Positions 1 to 11,946 of a DNA stretch of 64,000 bases are shown here, piece after piece; the stretch's first letter is position 1, and every line of letters starts with the position of its first letter. A program made the translations under genes and the position numbers. Below the pieces are notes generated by a model. It searched no databases and had not been told where the DNA came from. It saw only the letters and a list, made by a program, of their open reading frames with translations. This DNA comes from Mallotus nudiflorus (taxonomy: Eukaryota > Streptophyta > Magnoliopsida > Malpighiales > Euphorbiaceae), in the NCBI GenBank assembly GCA_947683625.1, contig CANTUR010000039.1:4836001-4900000 (forward strand), read 5' to 3'.

Positions 1-329
1 CATGCCTATATAAGGGCTAAACATATTTTGGACGAATTTAGGATGTATTTTTTGACAATTTTAATCAATTAAGTGAGGTTTTTCCCTTAACTTTATTCTT
101 TTGAAACTTTGCAAGTTTACTTCAATTGTTTCACATCTACCTTTCACTATAATTGCTAAGTTAGAATTAGAATTATATGATTGTTCATCCTTTAATAGCT
201 AAGTATCTTGCTTCAATTTAATAAGCAAGGGGTTTAGCTTCATCAACATAACCTATCCTTGATGATCCTTAGGCTAGATTTCAAAGTTGGATGGGTGTTA
301 TATCTCTGCTATAAATAGGGTTCATGTCA
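1..329 (+). repeat. LTR-like unit, copy 1 (3' part only)
   Basis: This is the 3' portion of a repeat whose second copy follows at 339-1108. The first base of the window aligns with about position 779, giving a period near 778 bp. It ends with a degraded form of the family terminus GTTCGTATTA, here TTCATGTCA. Nine bases that belong to neither copy (330-338) separate it from copy 2. A third, full-length copy in reverse orientation at 51170-51979 has a target-site duplication, which supports reading the unit as an LTR. It contains no coding capacity. Confidence 0.75.
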
Positions 330-338
330 GTTTGCTAA

Positions 339-1108
339 TAATATGAATCCTAAAAGGGACTAAAAGTGCAAGCTTGGAGCTGAATATGAAGAATTTAAGC
401 TAATTAGCTTAATTTCCTATTCTAAAATTAATTAGCTTAATATGGATGAATTTTGGGACATTTTCTTATTTTAGATTCAATAAGGAAGATTCAAAAAGAT
501 GTGAGAAGATTCAAGGATATGCCAAGTCAAAGTTAATAAGTCAACAAGCAAAGACAAAGTCAAATAGTCAATAAGTCAAAGTCAAGGGTCAATGGTCAAC
601 ATATGACATGGCATGCTTCAATGCTTAATTGTAATGAGTTGTCAATTTTGACTTTTCAAAGATTAGTTGTCATGAATTATCATATTTTGAAGGAAATCTC
701 CTTAATTAAGGATTTTCCTATATAGGCATCTTTGGGAATAAGGAAGAAAACCTTTTCCTTCAAGGGTTAGGTTGTTTACATGCCTATGTATGGGCTAACC
801 ATATTTTAGATGAATTTAGGATGTATTTTTTTGACAATTTTAATCAATTAAGTGAGGTTTTTCCCTTAACTTTGTTCTTTTGAAACTTTTCAAGTTTACT
901 AGAATTGTTTCACATCTACCTTTCATTACAATTTCTAGGTTAGACTTAGAATTGTATGATTGTTCATCTTTTAATAGCTAAGTATCTTGCTTCAATTTAA
1001 TAAGCAAGGGGTTTAGCTCTATCAACATAACCTATCCTTGATGATCCTTGGGCTATTTTTCTAAATTGAATGCGCATTCAATCTCTATTATAGGTAGGGT
1101 TCGTATCA
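339..1108 (+). repeat. LTR-like unit, copy 2
   Basis: The unit starts TAATATGAAT and ends GGGTTCGTATCA. The same family ends as TAATATGAAC and GTTCGTATTA in the solo copy at 51170-51979, so the termini are imperfect inverted repeats of the TA...TA type rather than the usual TG...CA. A TATA-like palindrome CCTATATAGG lies at 717-726. The right edge joins Copia-1 LTR sequence that reappears at about 26597, so this block interrupts the Copia-1 5' LTR. No TSD can be checked because the left edge lies outside the window. Confidence 0.75.
531..600. promoter_or_regulatory. W-box-like TTGAC cluster in LTR-like unit
   Basis: Eight copies of GTCAA (TTGAC on the minus strand) occur in about 70 bases, roughly 120-185 bases upstream of the TATA-like sequence at 717-726. 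TTGAC is the core of the W-box bound by WRKY factors. The cluster is conserved in the inverted solo copy (seven TTGAC between 51721 and 51790). The motif density is seen directly. WRKY regulation is inference. Confidence 0.5.
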
Positions 1109-1214
1109 AATGAAAACCCTATATTTAATCAATTAATTGAATTACTTGGATCCTAGTTCGGGTTGTTATCAAAATTTAATTTTTTCATTGCATATGGAAT
1201 CATGAAACCTAACA
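1109..1214 (+). repeat. 3' end of Copia-1 5' LTR
   Basis: About 100 bases matching 26597-26702 at the end of the 3' LTR, including the terminal CATGAAACCTAACA against CATAAAACCCAACA. The rest of this LTR has been displaced by the repeat block on its left. Confidence 0.75.
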
Positions 1215-1215
1215 A

Positions 1216-1228
1216 TGGTATTAGTGCC
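1216..1228 (+). other. Primer binding site, initiator Met tRNA type (Copia-1)
   Basis: TGGTATTAGTGCC begins two bases after the LTR end. It matches 11 of 13 positions of the TGGTATCAGAGCC site common in plant Copia elements, complementary to the 3' end of initiator methionine tRNA. Confidence 0.8.
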
Positions 1229-2912
1229 ACTTGTAATTCGATTAATTTGATTATTTATATAAGTGATATATATATGTGTTTAAGTGATTCATTTTTTAAA
1301 AGGAGTTTTCAAAAATTTTATCCAAACATTTTTTATTTTACAACGATTAATTACAATCTGTATGAAAACAACATTAAACATTAATTTGATTAATGTTTAT
1401 AATTGTTTAATATGATTAAAAAATGAACAGAATTATGATTTTTAGTGTTATGTATATTGTTTTAAGAAATCAAAATAAGTATTTTGTATAAACAACAAAT
1501 TCAATTTCTATTTAATGTTAAAACATGAATATTTTGATTTTATAGATTTCTATTAAATGTAGTATGTTTAAGTGTTAAACAGATTATATAGAATAAATAT
1601 ATTCAGAACAGATTAATTATTCTGTAATATGATTTATAAATAAATTTGGGTTAATGGTGGCAGTTGTTTAAATGTTAAACATATAAATAAAAAAATGATT
1701 TATTTTGAACAAATCAATCAAATAATAATTTAATTACAAAAATTATTGTTGTTTTAGGGTTTTGGCAACAACTCATTCAAAGAGTTAAGGTAAATCATTT
1801 ACCTTCTAGGGCACTACCCTTGAACCCCCGCAAAGGGGCATTGCCCCCTTGACCGCCGCCTGGGGTACTGCCCCCATACCCTACTAAGGGCATTGCATGT
1901 TGACCCCAAATGGACTCATCATGCTTTTTGTTTTTAAATATAATAATTTAATTAATTTGTAAATTGAATTATTTTGGAATGTGTGTTTATTGTTAAATGC
2001 ATGGTGCATGGCATGGCTCTTAAACCAATGTGATTGGATTTCATTATTTTTATTTTATTGGGTTGTAATTTTTAAATACAGCATGCGAGTCATTTTATTT
2101 TTTGTAATTATTCTATTTAATTTTATTAGATAGTAATATAATATTTTTAATTACAATATGTAATGTAAATCAAGAACCAAGATGCAAATTCAAGTTGAAG
2201 GCCCATGGTGGAGATCCAAGGTGGGAGCCCGAGGAGGTGGTCCATGGCAAAAGATGGAGATCCAAATTGAAGGCTCAATTTCTATTTGTAATATCACCTA
2301 TGTTTGACCTTTGATCTTGATATTGGCTTATAAAGATCAACTTAGTTATGGGCCATGCTATGTCATACTTATCTTATCATGTTAGTATGTTGTGCATGTG
2401 ATGCAATATAACAATAACTAAATAAGATAAAAATCAACTAAAACCTCATTTAATATTAAGTCATTAAAATGCCTCCCATAAATCAACACTTATCAAGATT
2501 TGGATTGCTATATATAGGTTATGCCAAAGCATTATGTATAAAGCCATCTAAAAAAGATAAGATGGATAATGGTGATATCCATTTATTTGAGTTGGTTAGA
2601 CTTAACTAGATTATCAAAATAGTTTTGGACCTAAGGAAATTGATAGGATATGTCGGTACATATGATATCCTATAACTATCAAAGAATTACATGAGATATA
2701 ATTGGTAAAGTGTTACTACCTAAATAGCCACACTTTAAGCGATAAGCCAAAGCTTACTTAAAGTTGGGTGAAATATGGATCTTGGCCCTTTAAGAAATTT
2801 CAATTGTTGAAATTATTTTGAGGGTTTTATAATTTATGAAAATTTAGTGTGAGTTTTCTTATGCCTTTTCATAATAAAATTGAATGTACTCTATATATAT
2901 TTTTTGTAAATA
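1229..2912 (+). other. Copia-1 untranslated leader with G+C-rich island
   Basis: The stretch between primer site and gag shows no supportable gene. Most of it is A+T-rich. Positions 1807-1893 stand out as an island of runs of G and C with repeated hairpin-like words: GGGGCATTGCCCCC, a variant GGGGTACTGCCCCC, and flanking TTGACC/TTGAAC words. No intact long frame crosses it. Confidence 0.5.
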
Positions 2913-3760
2913 ATGACATCAAACACTACACCTACCATGTCATTACGATCGATCCTTGAGAAGGATAAGCTAAATGGGACTAACTTTATTGACTGCTATA
3001 TAAACCTAAGAATTCTTCTTAGGCAAGAAAGAAAGGAATATATCCTTGATCAACCCATCCTAGAGGAACTAGATGCTAATGCACCTAGAACACAAAAGGA
3101 TGCTTATAGTAAGCATCTTAATGCTTCAGTTGATGTCACTTGTCTCATGCTTGGATACATGGAGTCTAAGCTTCAAAAGCAACTGATGGAAATGGAGGCA
3201 TATACTATGATAGGCCATCTTAAAGAAATGTTCCAAGAGAAAGCTAGAATCAAAAGGTTCAATACCATCAGGGCATTGCTCTTTTGCAAGTTGACTGCTA
3301 GCGGCTCTGTCAATCCTCATGTTCTTAAGATTAAGGGTCATCTTGAACACTTGGACAAGCTTGGTCTTAAGATTGAACAAGAATGGCTGTTGATATTATT
3401 CTTCAATCTTTTCCTTATGCTTATAATGGTTTCATCATGAATTTCAATATGCATAGTATGGACAAAACTGTTTCAGAGTTGCATGGGATACTTAAAACTG
3501 CTAAAAAGAAAATTAAGAATTCCACTAAGGATATTCTAATGGTCAATAAGGGAAAGGGTATGAAAAAGGTTGGAAAGGGCAAGGGCAAGGCTCCTAAAAG
3601 CTTTTAGAAGCCAAAGCTAAAGCCCAAACCCAAGTTCAAAGCTGCATCCCAAGAAAAGTCACCAAAGGAGGGAATATGCTTTTTTGTAATGAGCTAGGCC
3701 ATTTAAAAAGAAATTGCAAGCTATATTTGAATGATCTGAACAAGAATAAGGGTAGTGCAA
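2913..3760 (+). pseudogene. gag: Copia-1 gag (capsid/nucleocapsid), frameshifted
   Basis: Gag packages element RNA into cytoplasmic virus-like particles. The frame opens with an ATG at 2913 and an N-terminus containing SILEKDKLNGTNF, typical of plant Copia gag. It is followed by a helical region ending near 3380, where a frame change moves the reading to 3383-3607 (LHGILKTAKK and a Lys-rich basic stretch). A zinc knuckle, C-x2-C-x4-H-x4-C reading CFFCNELGHLKRNC, lies at about 3676-3717. There is at least one frameshift and one stop after 3604. A functional product is unlikely. Confidence 0.85.
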
Positions 3761-4890
3761 CTACCTCGTCAGGTATTCATGTTATAGAAATTAATTTGTC
3801 TACTTTTTATTCTTGGGTATTAGATACTGGATTAGGATCTCACATTTGTACTAATATGCAGGGTCTAAAAAGGAGTAGATCATTGGCTAAAGGTGAATTG
3901 GACTTAAAGGTTGGCAATGGAGTAAGACTTGCTACTTTAGCTGTAGGGACTTATGATTTAACTTTACCTAGTGGACTTGTTTTAAATTTGGAAAATTGTT
4001 ATTATGTACTTACTATGAGTAGTAATATTATTTTTGTTTCTTATTTGGACAAGAAAGATTTTGAATTTATTATTAAGAATAATAAATGCAATATTTATCA
4101 TAATAACATTTTCTATGGATTTTCTCCACACACTAGTGGTCTTCATGTTCTAAATTTTGAAGATATTAATGAAAAGTCAATCTATAACATTGATACAAAG
4201 AAGTTTAAATCTAATGATTTAAACACTACCTATCTCTGGTATTGTCATTTATGCATTTCAAAGCTTCACTAAAATAGGTTTTTAAATTCATTTGATTATG
4301 AATCATTTGAAACTTGTGAATCTTGTTTACTATAAAAAAAATGACTAAAATGCCTTTTACTAGAAAAGATGAGAGAGCTAATGATTTATTGGGACTTATA
4401 CATTCAGATGTATGTGGACCATTAAGTTCAACTGCTAGAGGAGGTTTCCAATACTTCATCTCTTTCACAAATGATTTTAGTAGATATTACTATGTTTATA
4501 TAATGAAACATAAATCTAAATCTTTTGAAAAGTTCAAGGTTTCCAAGAATGAAGTACAAAACCAACATGGTAAAAATATTAAAACACTAAGATATGATCG
4601 AGGTGGTGAATATTTAAGCCAATAATTTGTAGATCATCTTAGATATTATAGGATTATTTCATAATTGACTCCTCTAGGTACACCATAATGGAATGGTGTG
4701 TCCAAATGGAGAAATCAGACTTTATTGGATATGGTTCGTTCAATCTAATCTTCTAATCTCTTTTTGGAGATATGCTCTAGAAACTGCTGCATTCATTTTA
4801 AATAGAGTTCTAATACATGCAATTGAAAAGACACCATATAAGATATGGACTGGAAAACCTCCTAGTTTGTCTTTTTTTAAGATTTAGGGA
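3761..4890 (+). pseudogene. pol: Copia-1 protease and integrase region, broken
   Basis: The protease is marked by DTG at 3823-3831 in WVLDTGLGSH, the aspartic-protease active site of Copia elements (usually DSG/DTG plus SGxH). Downstream come a GAG-pre-integrase segment (about 4220-4330) and an integrase core with its first catalytic Asp in IHSDVCGPL and second in RYDRGGEY (about 4595-4620). Stops interrupt it after 4270, 4334, 4622 and later. The integrase C-terminal part continues as fragments through about 5151. The polyprotein would cut itself and insert cDNA in the nucleus. Here it is clearly dead. Confidence 0.85.
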
Positions 4891-5249
4891 TGTGATGCTT
4901 ATGTGAAGCATCAAATCTCATATAAACTAGCACCCAAATTTGATAAAGGCCTTTTTATGGGATATCCTAAAGAAACTAAAGGATATTATTTCTACAACAC
5001 TTTTGGGAAAAAAGTGTTTATTGTTCAAAATGGTGTATTTTTGGAAAGAGAATTTATTTCCAAAGGATATAGTGGGAGCATAGTCCAACTTGAAGGAATT
5101 CAAGACCCACAAAATAGCATTGTACCAAGTATGGAATCACAACTGGATTAACAAGTAACTATTAAACCTACACAAGTACCTAAAGGCCTAAGGAGGTCTG
5201 GTAACACACATCAAATCCCTATGAGATATGGATTTCTCATAACTGATGA

Positions 5250-6558
5250 TAATGATGTGTTGATTGTGGATCAAAGTGAGCCCACATCCTATCAAGAAGC
5301 CATAAATAGTCATGAATCTAAGAAATGGCTAGAAGCCATGAAATCAGAAATGCAATCCATGTATGATAATCAAGTTTAGACCTTGATTGACCCAATTGAT
5401 GGCTTAAAAACTATTTGATGCAAATGGTTTTTAAAAAGAAAATAGACATGGATGGCAATGTGCATACCTTTAAGGTAAGACTGGTTGCAAAGGGTTTCAA
5501 ACAAACACATGGTATAGACTATAATAAAACCTTTTCACTAGTTACTATACTGAAATCTATTCGAATTCACCTTATTGTAGTTTTATACCATAATTATGAG
5601 ATATGGCAAATGGATGTCAAAACAGTGTTGCTTAATGGAAACCTACTTGAGCATGTGTAGATGACATAGCCAGAGGGTTTTGTCAATCCTAAGAATTATG
5701 GAAAGGTATACAAGCTTTAAAGGTCCATTTACAAACTAAAGCAAGCATTTTAAAGTTAGAATCTTCATTTTGATGAAGCAGTCAAAGGATTTAGCTTCAT
5801 TAAGAATGAAGATGAACATTATGTCTACAAAAAGGTTAGTGGGAGAGCAATTGTGTTTTTAGTGTTGTCTATTGATGGCATACTACTCATTGGAAATGAT
5901 ATCCCTATTTTAAAAAATGTAAAATCATGGCTAAAGACTTAGGTGAAGCCGCTTATATATTAGGCATCAAGATCTATAGAGATATATCTAAAAGGCTTAT
6001 TGGCCTCATTCAGAGCACTTACATTGATAAGGAATTGAACAGGTTTAGCATGCAAGACTCTAAGAGAGGATTCTTGCTAATGTCACATGGCATTAGTCTT
6101 AGCAAGACTCAATGTCTAATGACATAAGATGAGCGAGACCGCATGAGTAAGATTCCATATGCTTCTGATATTGGATCTCTCATGCATGCAATGTTGTGTA
6201 CTCGACTTGACGCTTTATATACCTTAAGTGCAACGACCAAATACCAGTTAGACCCAGGTGAATGTCACTAGAAAATAGTTAAAAATATCCTTAAGTACTT
6301 GAGAATAACTAAGGATGCATTTTTATTGTAAGGTGGTAAGGAAGATGAGCTAGTTGTAAATGGTTACATAGATGTCAGCTTCTAAAATGAAAAAGATGAT
6401 TTTTTATCATAGTCAAATTATGTGTTTTATTTGAATGGAGGTGCAGTGAACTAGAGGAGTTCAAAGAAAGACACTGTTGTTGATTCTACAACAAAAGCTT
6501 AGTATATAGCTGCCACAGAAGCAGCTAAGGAGGCTGTTTGGATCAAGAAGTTTATAAC
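5250..6558 (+). pseudogene. pol: Copia-1 reverse transcriptase and RNase H, split by insertion
   Basis: Conserved Copia RT blocks are readable across several frames. The fingers segment CKWFLKRK is at about 5418, WQMDVKT at about 5604 (first catalytic Asp), a decayed YVDD block reads SIDGILLIGND at about 5870, then ILGIKI at about 5950. RNase H follows with YIAATEAAKEAVWIKK near 6498-6550. The reading frame stops exactly where the Athila-like element begins and resumes at 19587. Many in-frame stops are present. Confidence 0.85.
6554..6558. other. Target-site duplication ATAAC (left) of Athila-like element
   Basis: ATAAC abuts the TGATGGG terminus at 6559, and the same five bases follow the other terminus at 19582-19586. 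Removing the insert and one ATAAC rejoins the Copia-1 RNase H reading. Confidence 0.95.
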
Positions 6559-7907
6559 TGATGGGTTTTTGCAAGTATACGGATTCATACAAGTAGTAAT
6601 TAAATATCGATCCACAGAGATTACAAATTGATTACAATGATACTAGTTGTGTTTATTTCTTTAAACAATGAAAAAGGGTATTTTTAATTAAACTAAAAAT
6701 TAAACTAAGACAAAACACAAAAAAATCACAATGAAATAACAATCACTTTAGAGAGCTACGGTTCTTATTACTAATTCAACCTTTATTTAAAATCAATTCA
6801 CTGCTAAACCATACCTAACCTTAATCCAATTTGAGGGTTTCCCTAAAATCATAGGCTTTCCTCTGAAGACAACCCTATGATTAACCAAGTAAATTGACGT
6901 TCTTAGATTTAAAGCTCTCGCCTATTAAGCATTCGATTAACCCGGTTTAAGCACCAACCCTTAATCAATATTAGTTGCTTAAGTGTTTCTAAACTAAGAA
7001 AGCATTTAACAGGTTATTGTTTAAATCTAATACAACCCATCTCTCGATCAAGTTTTATTATGTATATTCAATCAAAGGTTGATTAATCCTAAGAAGACAT
7101 TAAGTTCAACAATAACGAAAGGATCTAGATTAATGGCTTTGGTTTAATTATGATTAGCCCATGGTTGAATAGTAATAAGAACCCTAACTAAGAATTTAAC
7201 TACTCATGTTAATTTTAAGAAATAAAGAGGAATAATAATAGAAAATAGACATCATCATTGAATTAAAATTAAGAACGAATAACAATAATTGAATAGAATA
7301 AACCCCCTATTAAATAGGAAGCTTGATGTTCTTCAATTTTTGTTCTCCAATCTCCAAACTAACATAAGCAAGAAAAATCTTTGTTTTCTCAAAACTGCTC
7401 TAAGAAAAATTGTATCTCCCAAAAAGTGATGATAAGAAAAAGAATAATCCCCCTCCTTTGTTTCTAGTGGCTACCCTCTTATAAAACCATAATTACCAGC
7501 CCTAGGGTTACATCTGTGTGAAATCTCCATCTTGTCCTTCATGAGTCAGCAATTAAATTTGCCTCTGACTTTCCTAATTACCAGGTCGCATAGCTGTGTG
7601 CAAAATGCGCATGGTCATGCACATCATTTTTTCAGCATTTCAGCATATTGATCTCCATTGCTTTTTAGGCTTGCTTCAAGTGCTTACGGCTCCCATATAA
7701 CCTTCCTTTACTGTTCTTTGACTTCCTTAAATACATAAAAATCAACCAAAAATAAACCAACTAATACGTAAAAATAAATAAACACACAAGACATGCAGTA
7801 AGTACCCAACTAAATAAAAACTGAATAAAAGAAACATAAACTTAATTGAAATTGAATTTTTCCTAAGACAAAGACTACTTAATAAAATGCATTTTTCACA
7901 CTCATCA
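6559..7907 (-). repeat. Athila-like 3' LTR
   Basis: Direct repeat of 18232-19581. On the + strand it begins TGATGGGTTTTTG and ends CACACTCATCA. In element orientation it lies downstream of the accessory ORFs. The adjoining inner sequence on the minus strand, GTGAGGGAATT, is the probable polypurine tract. It contains one of the seven element-wide palindromes (7588-7620). Confidence 0.92.
7588..7620. repeat. Palindrome with AAAAT centre, in 3' LTR
   Basis: An imperfect inverted repeat: the left arm GCATAGCTGTGTGC, loop AAAAT and right arm GCGCATGGTCATGC pair with a few mismatches. It belongs to a family of seven in this element. Confidence 0.7.
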
Positions 7908-9238
7908 AATTCCCTCACACTTGAATATTTGCTTGTCCTCAAGAAAAACCTAAAAATACATATCTACCTAAAGAATCATACTCATTAACTAGCTTTAACT
8001 TGACTAACTACCATAATCTTCCTTTAATAAAAAATTTATAAAATCGAAAAGTAAAACAGCAACTGAGGTCAAGAATATATTGTTACCGTGTGCAGATCAT
8101 ACTTTTCTATTGAAAATATGAAAACAAACAATTGACAATCAAGAAAAATAAAAACAAGTAGGAATTGTGCCAACAATAAAGAGGCTAAGAAGTTCATTAA
8201 TCAATATCTTCCCAAACTCAGCATCCCCCACCTTTCTTGTGTTACTCAGTGTGGAAACCTCCAAAAAGGGTCATTTGGATACTCTTACTCTTAAAGAGCA
8301 TTGGAGTAGAAGGAGCATTTAAAAGATTTTTCTTTTCAATTTTAATCTCCAAACGAGTGCGTTTTACGCTCCATCTCGCTTCTTGATTGATTTTTTTTAA
8401 TTTATAACCACTCTAAAGCAGCCTCAAATTCCTACTCACCAATACTTTTCTTAAATATTAATCATCTAGATTCACTTGTTCAATAGAAAAGTAAGCATTA
8501 ATGTTCATTAAAATGTAAAAATTCTTAACCACAAGTTGCTCTTCTAATTTAAAAATTTAAAATGATCCATTAAGGGAAGATTAAGGCATTTCTTCAAGAA
8601 AACTAAAATTAATGAATAAGGCTTTAAAGGTATATATGTTGCAAAAATTCAAGTGTAAGGGCAAGGCATAAACACACGAAAAGGTAAAATAAAATAACAT
8701 AAAATAAATAAAAATAAAGCATATAAATTCTTAAAGTAAAATAAACACACAAGCATACAATCATGAAAAGTAAATAAATAAAAGAAAATTAAAGAACAGT
8801 AGACTCCCTTTATTCCGGTGAAACTGGAGGGGGAATATATGGTGTGACCATGATGCACTTTACAGCTTCATTTATAGCTTTAGATCTTTTGCTTTGAGGA
8901 AGGATACGAAAGATTTCATCAATTTGAAGTTGCAACCTTTTAGCTCTGGATTCACATCGCCTCTCAAACTTCTCTAACTAGTCGGAAAAATCCATAACCA
9001 TGTTCCTAATCCTATTATCAGAGATATCCATCCACTCTTTGATATTTTCCATGATGTCATCACTCCATTTTTTGATGTTCCGTCTCTTCCTTTATTGAGC
9101 TTCACTCCTATTATCTCCTTTTTCAATTGCATTAGGGGGTAAAGGTATTTCACCATGTTGCATTACCAATTGACAGATCATGTAGCATCTTATACCCGTT
9201 ACATTATGGAACTCATTGAATTTGGTGATGATTTTAGC

Positions 9239-10034
9239 TCACACTAGGTAGTCTTCATCAAGGGACTCGGCTTCTAAAGGCTCCAATTTATGTTTGGCAA
9301 ATTTGAATGGAGCAAAATACAATGCCAATCCGGTGACAATATGCCCCATTGAGATCAACGCCTTTCTAGCCTGAACAACCCGCCACATAGAACACAAAAC
9401 AAAGTATGTACTACATACTTTTGTGTTAGTCTTCAAGCACCACAACATGAATAGTTCATCAGGGGAAATCCTACTACTATCTTTTCTTCCAAAGATTGTA
9501 TGTGCCATGAATTTATGCATGATTAAATATAAGTGATCTTTGATCAAACCACTAGTCATTATTTGACCCTCGCAAACTTTATCACCTCCAGTGATTTCAT
9601 GCCCAAAACTACTCATATTACAATCAATAGGAGGTTGACAAACACCTCCTTGAGGAAAACCAAAAATTTAAGACATGATTTCATAGTCAAATAAGTATTC
9701 TTTCCCAAAGAATCTACATGAAAAGATCCCTAGAGGTGCATCTAAAATCTTAAATATAGTGTAAAATTCTATGGTCAGTTCAAAGAATACATCATATTGG
9801 GCTGTAGCCAATTTAAACCATCCCAATTTATTGCAAAACATATCTATGGCTCCCTTAATACCCATATTCAACAGTACCTCATCATCAAAGTATTTTGGCT
9901 TGCTGAATTTTATCTTGACCTTCTTCTTCAGAATAAATGGCAAAGAAAGCTTCATAATCGCCCCTCATGTCTTTAGATTTGGCCTTGCCATCACTAAGCT
10001 TCTTTCCTTAAAATTGTGTCTTTGTTCTAGCCAT
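9239..10034 (-). pseudogene. Envelope-like ORF B (Athila ORF1 / plant transposon-domain type), 3' copy
   Basis: The likely start is the ATG at 10034-10032 (MARTKTQF). After a stop and a frameshift near 9940 the main frame runs 9955-9239 with a single in-frame TAA at 9670-9668. The segment KPKYFDDEVLLNMGI followed by KLGWFKLATAQYDVFFELTI is alignable with ORF A (RYLSATSLIEIGL... RMGWNDFI). HKFMAHTIFGRKDSSRISPDE parallels RLMAHSLFPRKEDDSVITTTE of ORF A. Past a TGA at 9241-9239 the same frame stays open enough to suggest a lost tail to about 8813. It is thus a diverged paralogue of ORF A in the same element. Function is unknown. Homologues are called env-like by position only, and I see no clear signal peptide or transmembrane segment. 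Confidence 0.7.
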
Positions 10035-10376
10035 CATAACAATGTTAGTACTAAAATAAAACAATAATAAAAAAAGAATGAAATTAACAAGAATAAAAAC
10101 AAAAGTTAGTAGAGTTTAAATAAGAAAAACAAAACATTCCAATTTCAGTAAAAATTGCTTACCCATTAATTCAGGAAATTTAGCTTACTTAGGAAAATAA
10201 AATCAACTAAACCCTCAATGGAATAAGGAAACAAATAAAAACAAATAAAATCACAATTAACAAGCTCGCAAAATAATTTTTTTTTCTCCCCCACACTTAA
10301 AATGTGCAATGTCCTCATTGCAATGTTTAAAACAGGAAAAATTTTGAGGGACTCAACTGTGCTTGTGCATCAGGTT

Positions 10377-10464
10377 GCACAGCCATGTGCAAAATGCGCA
10401 TGGTCGTGCTACCTGATTGACGTAGTATCATGCATGGCCATGTGCAAAATGCACATGGCCGTGC
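10377..10464. repeat. Two palindromes between envelope-like ORFs A and B
   Basis: Inverted repeats at 10377-10409 and 10432-10464 share the loop AAAAT with arms of the GCATGGCCATGTGC type. Each is followed by the same short word (TACCTG). They lie in the spacer between the two accessory ORFs. The rest of that spacer (10035-10953) shows no gene. Confidence 0.8.
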
Positions 10465-10953
10465 TACCTGTTAGCACATAAATTTTTTTTTTACTAATAG
10501 AAAATTGCTAGGACAAACCTCCCATATTTATTGCATAATTGGAAGAAAAAAATAAATGGAAAAATAAGAAAAAGTAACATTCCTAAAATAAAAATCCTTA
10601 ACAAAAAAATAATAACTTAAACAAAAACATACTTCAATTCAAAACATGAAACATAACACATAACATTCTATAAAACATCACAATTAAAAAAAAATGAAAA
10701 CACATTGTTCAACCTAGAGCTAAAACACTTTAAAACAAGGTCTTCATTCCTCCCTTTCATCCTCAGAGGAGTACTCTTGTGTTGGCATATCTTCATCATG
10801 CGAGAATGGCGGCGAGATAAAATTTTGAGAGCTGAAATAGGCATTAAGGTTATGGTTAATTATCTGCAATGTGCAATTCATTTGCCTAGAAGTATGACCC
10901 ATTCCTACCACTTTATAATTCAGCTCTCCTACATTGGAATTGATGACTCCAAT

Positions 10954-11946
10954 TTACAACTCCAAGTTGTCCAGCCTTTCTAACACATTATTCAGAGAGA
11001 CATCTTCCTCTTCCTCTTCATCTTGCTTTATAGGTGCAGGCGGGATAAGAAAAGCTCTCCCAGTATGATCAACTCTAACCATTCCCATGGATTCCATCAT
11101 GCCAACGTCAATGAAGTGATGACCCGGGACCCTTTCAAAAGGCATGTTCTTGATGTCAAAGTTTAAGTACTTGGCTATAGCTGTTACTAGGCCTCCCACT
11201 TTAATAGCCCCAATAGCTTTTGTAGCAACATCTCTTAATTTCCCGACTAAAGCATGACAGACATCAAGTTTTTTATCATTCACCATACAATATAAAATGT
11301 TTAGCTCAGTGGTGGTAATCACAGAGTCATCCTCTTTCCTTGGAAACAAAGAATGTGCCATGAGCCTGTGAAGGTACTTGAGTGTGGGCAATCGAATCCT
11401 TGATTCTTTTGCTGACCAAGCCTTATAGAAAACTCCCCTCTCCCCGATTAATTCTCTCTAAAACTCATTTCTATCATATGCAACATTAGCATCTTGATTT
11501 TTAGGAAAATGAAATACATTATTGAGTTCAAACAAACCTAAAGTATGCTCCTCATTCCCCAAACGAAAAGTTAGCATAAGGGTATGATCATTAAACTCAA
11601 AAGAAGAGAGAAATTCACAAGTGGGGATGGCATAAGAAGGATTCTGCATCAAAATAAAATCATTCCACCCCATCCTATGAACATACAAATTAATCTCATA
11701 TAACAACCCAATTTCAATCAAGGATGTGGCACTCAAATATCTATTTGGCACAATCTTCCTATTCATCATTGCTTGAAATTTATTCCTATGCTCACCATGC
11801 CTAAATTGAATTTGAGAAGGAAAAGGTTTTACCATTTGTTCCTCTTCAGCACCACCTGGATTATCAGAAGTTCCACTATGTCTTGCTCTTTTGGAAGGAT
11901 TAGTTTGCTTCCTTGCTATGCCCTTCCTTCTTTGATCTTTCTCCAT
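10954..11946 (-). pseudogene. Envelope-like ORF A (Athila ORF1 / plant transposon-domain type)
   Basis: The frame of 331 codons opens at an ATG at 11946 and is broken only by one stop at 11460-11458. The N-terminus is basic (KDQRRKGIARKQTNPSKRAR), like a nuclear-localisation stretch. The middle has RYLSATSLIEIGL, RMGWNDF, CEFLSSFEFN and FRLGNEEHTLGLFELNNVF, the pattern of the Athila ORF1 and related plant transposon domain. The C-terminus is acidic (KQDEEEEEDVSLNN) followed by a short possible coiled coil. It sits downstream of integrase, where Athila elements carry their extra ORF. Its biochemical role is not known. With one stop from intact, it is the best preserved accessory gene here. Confidence 0.75.
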
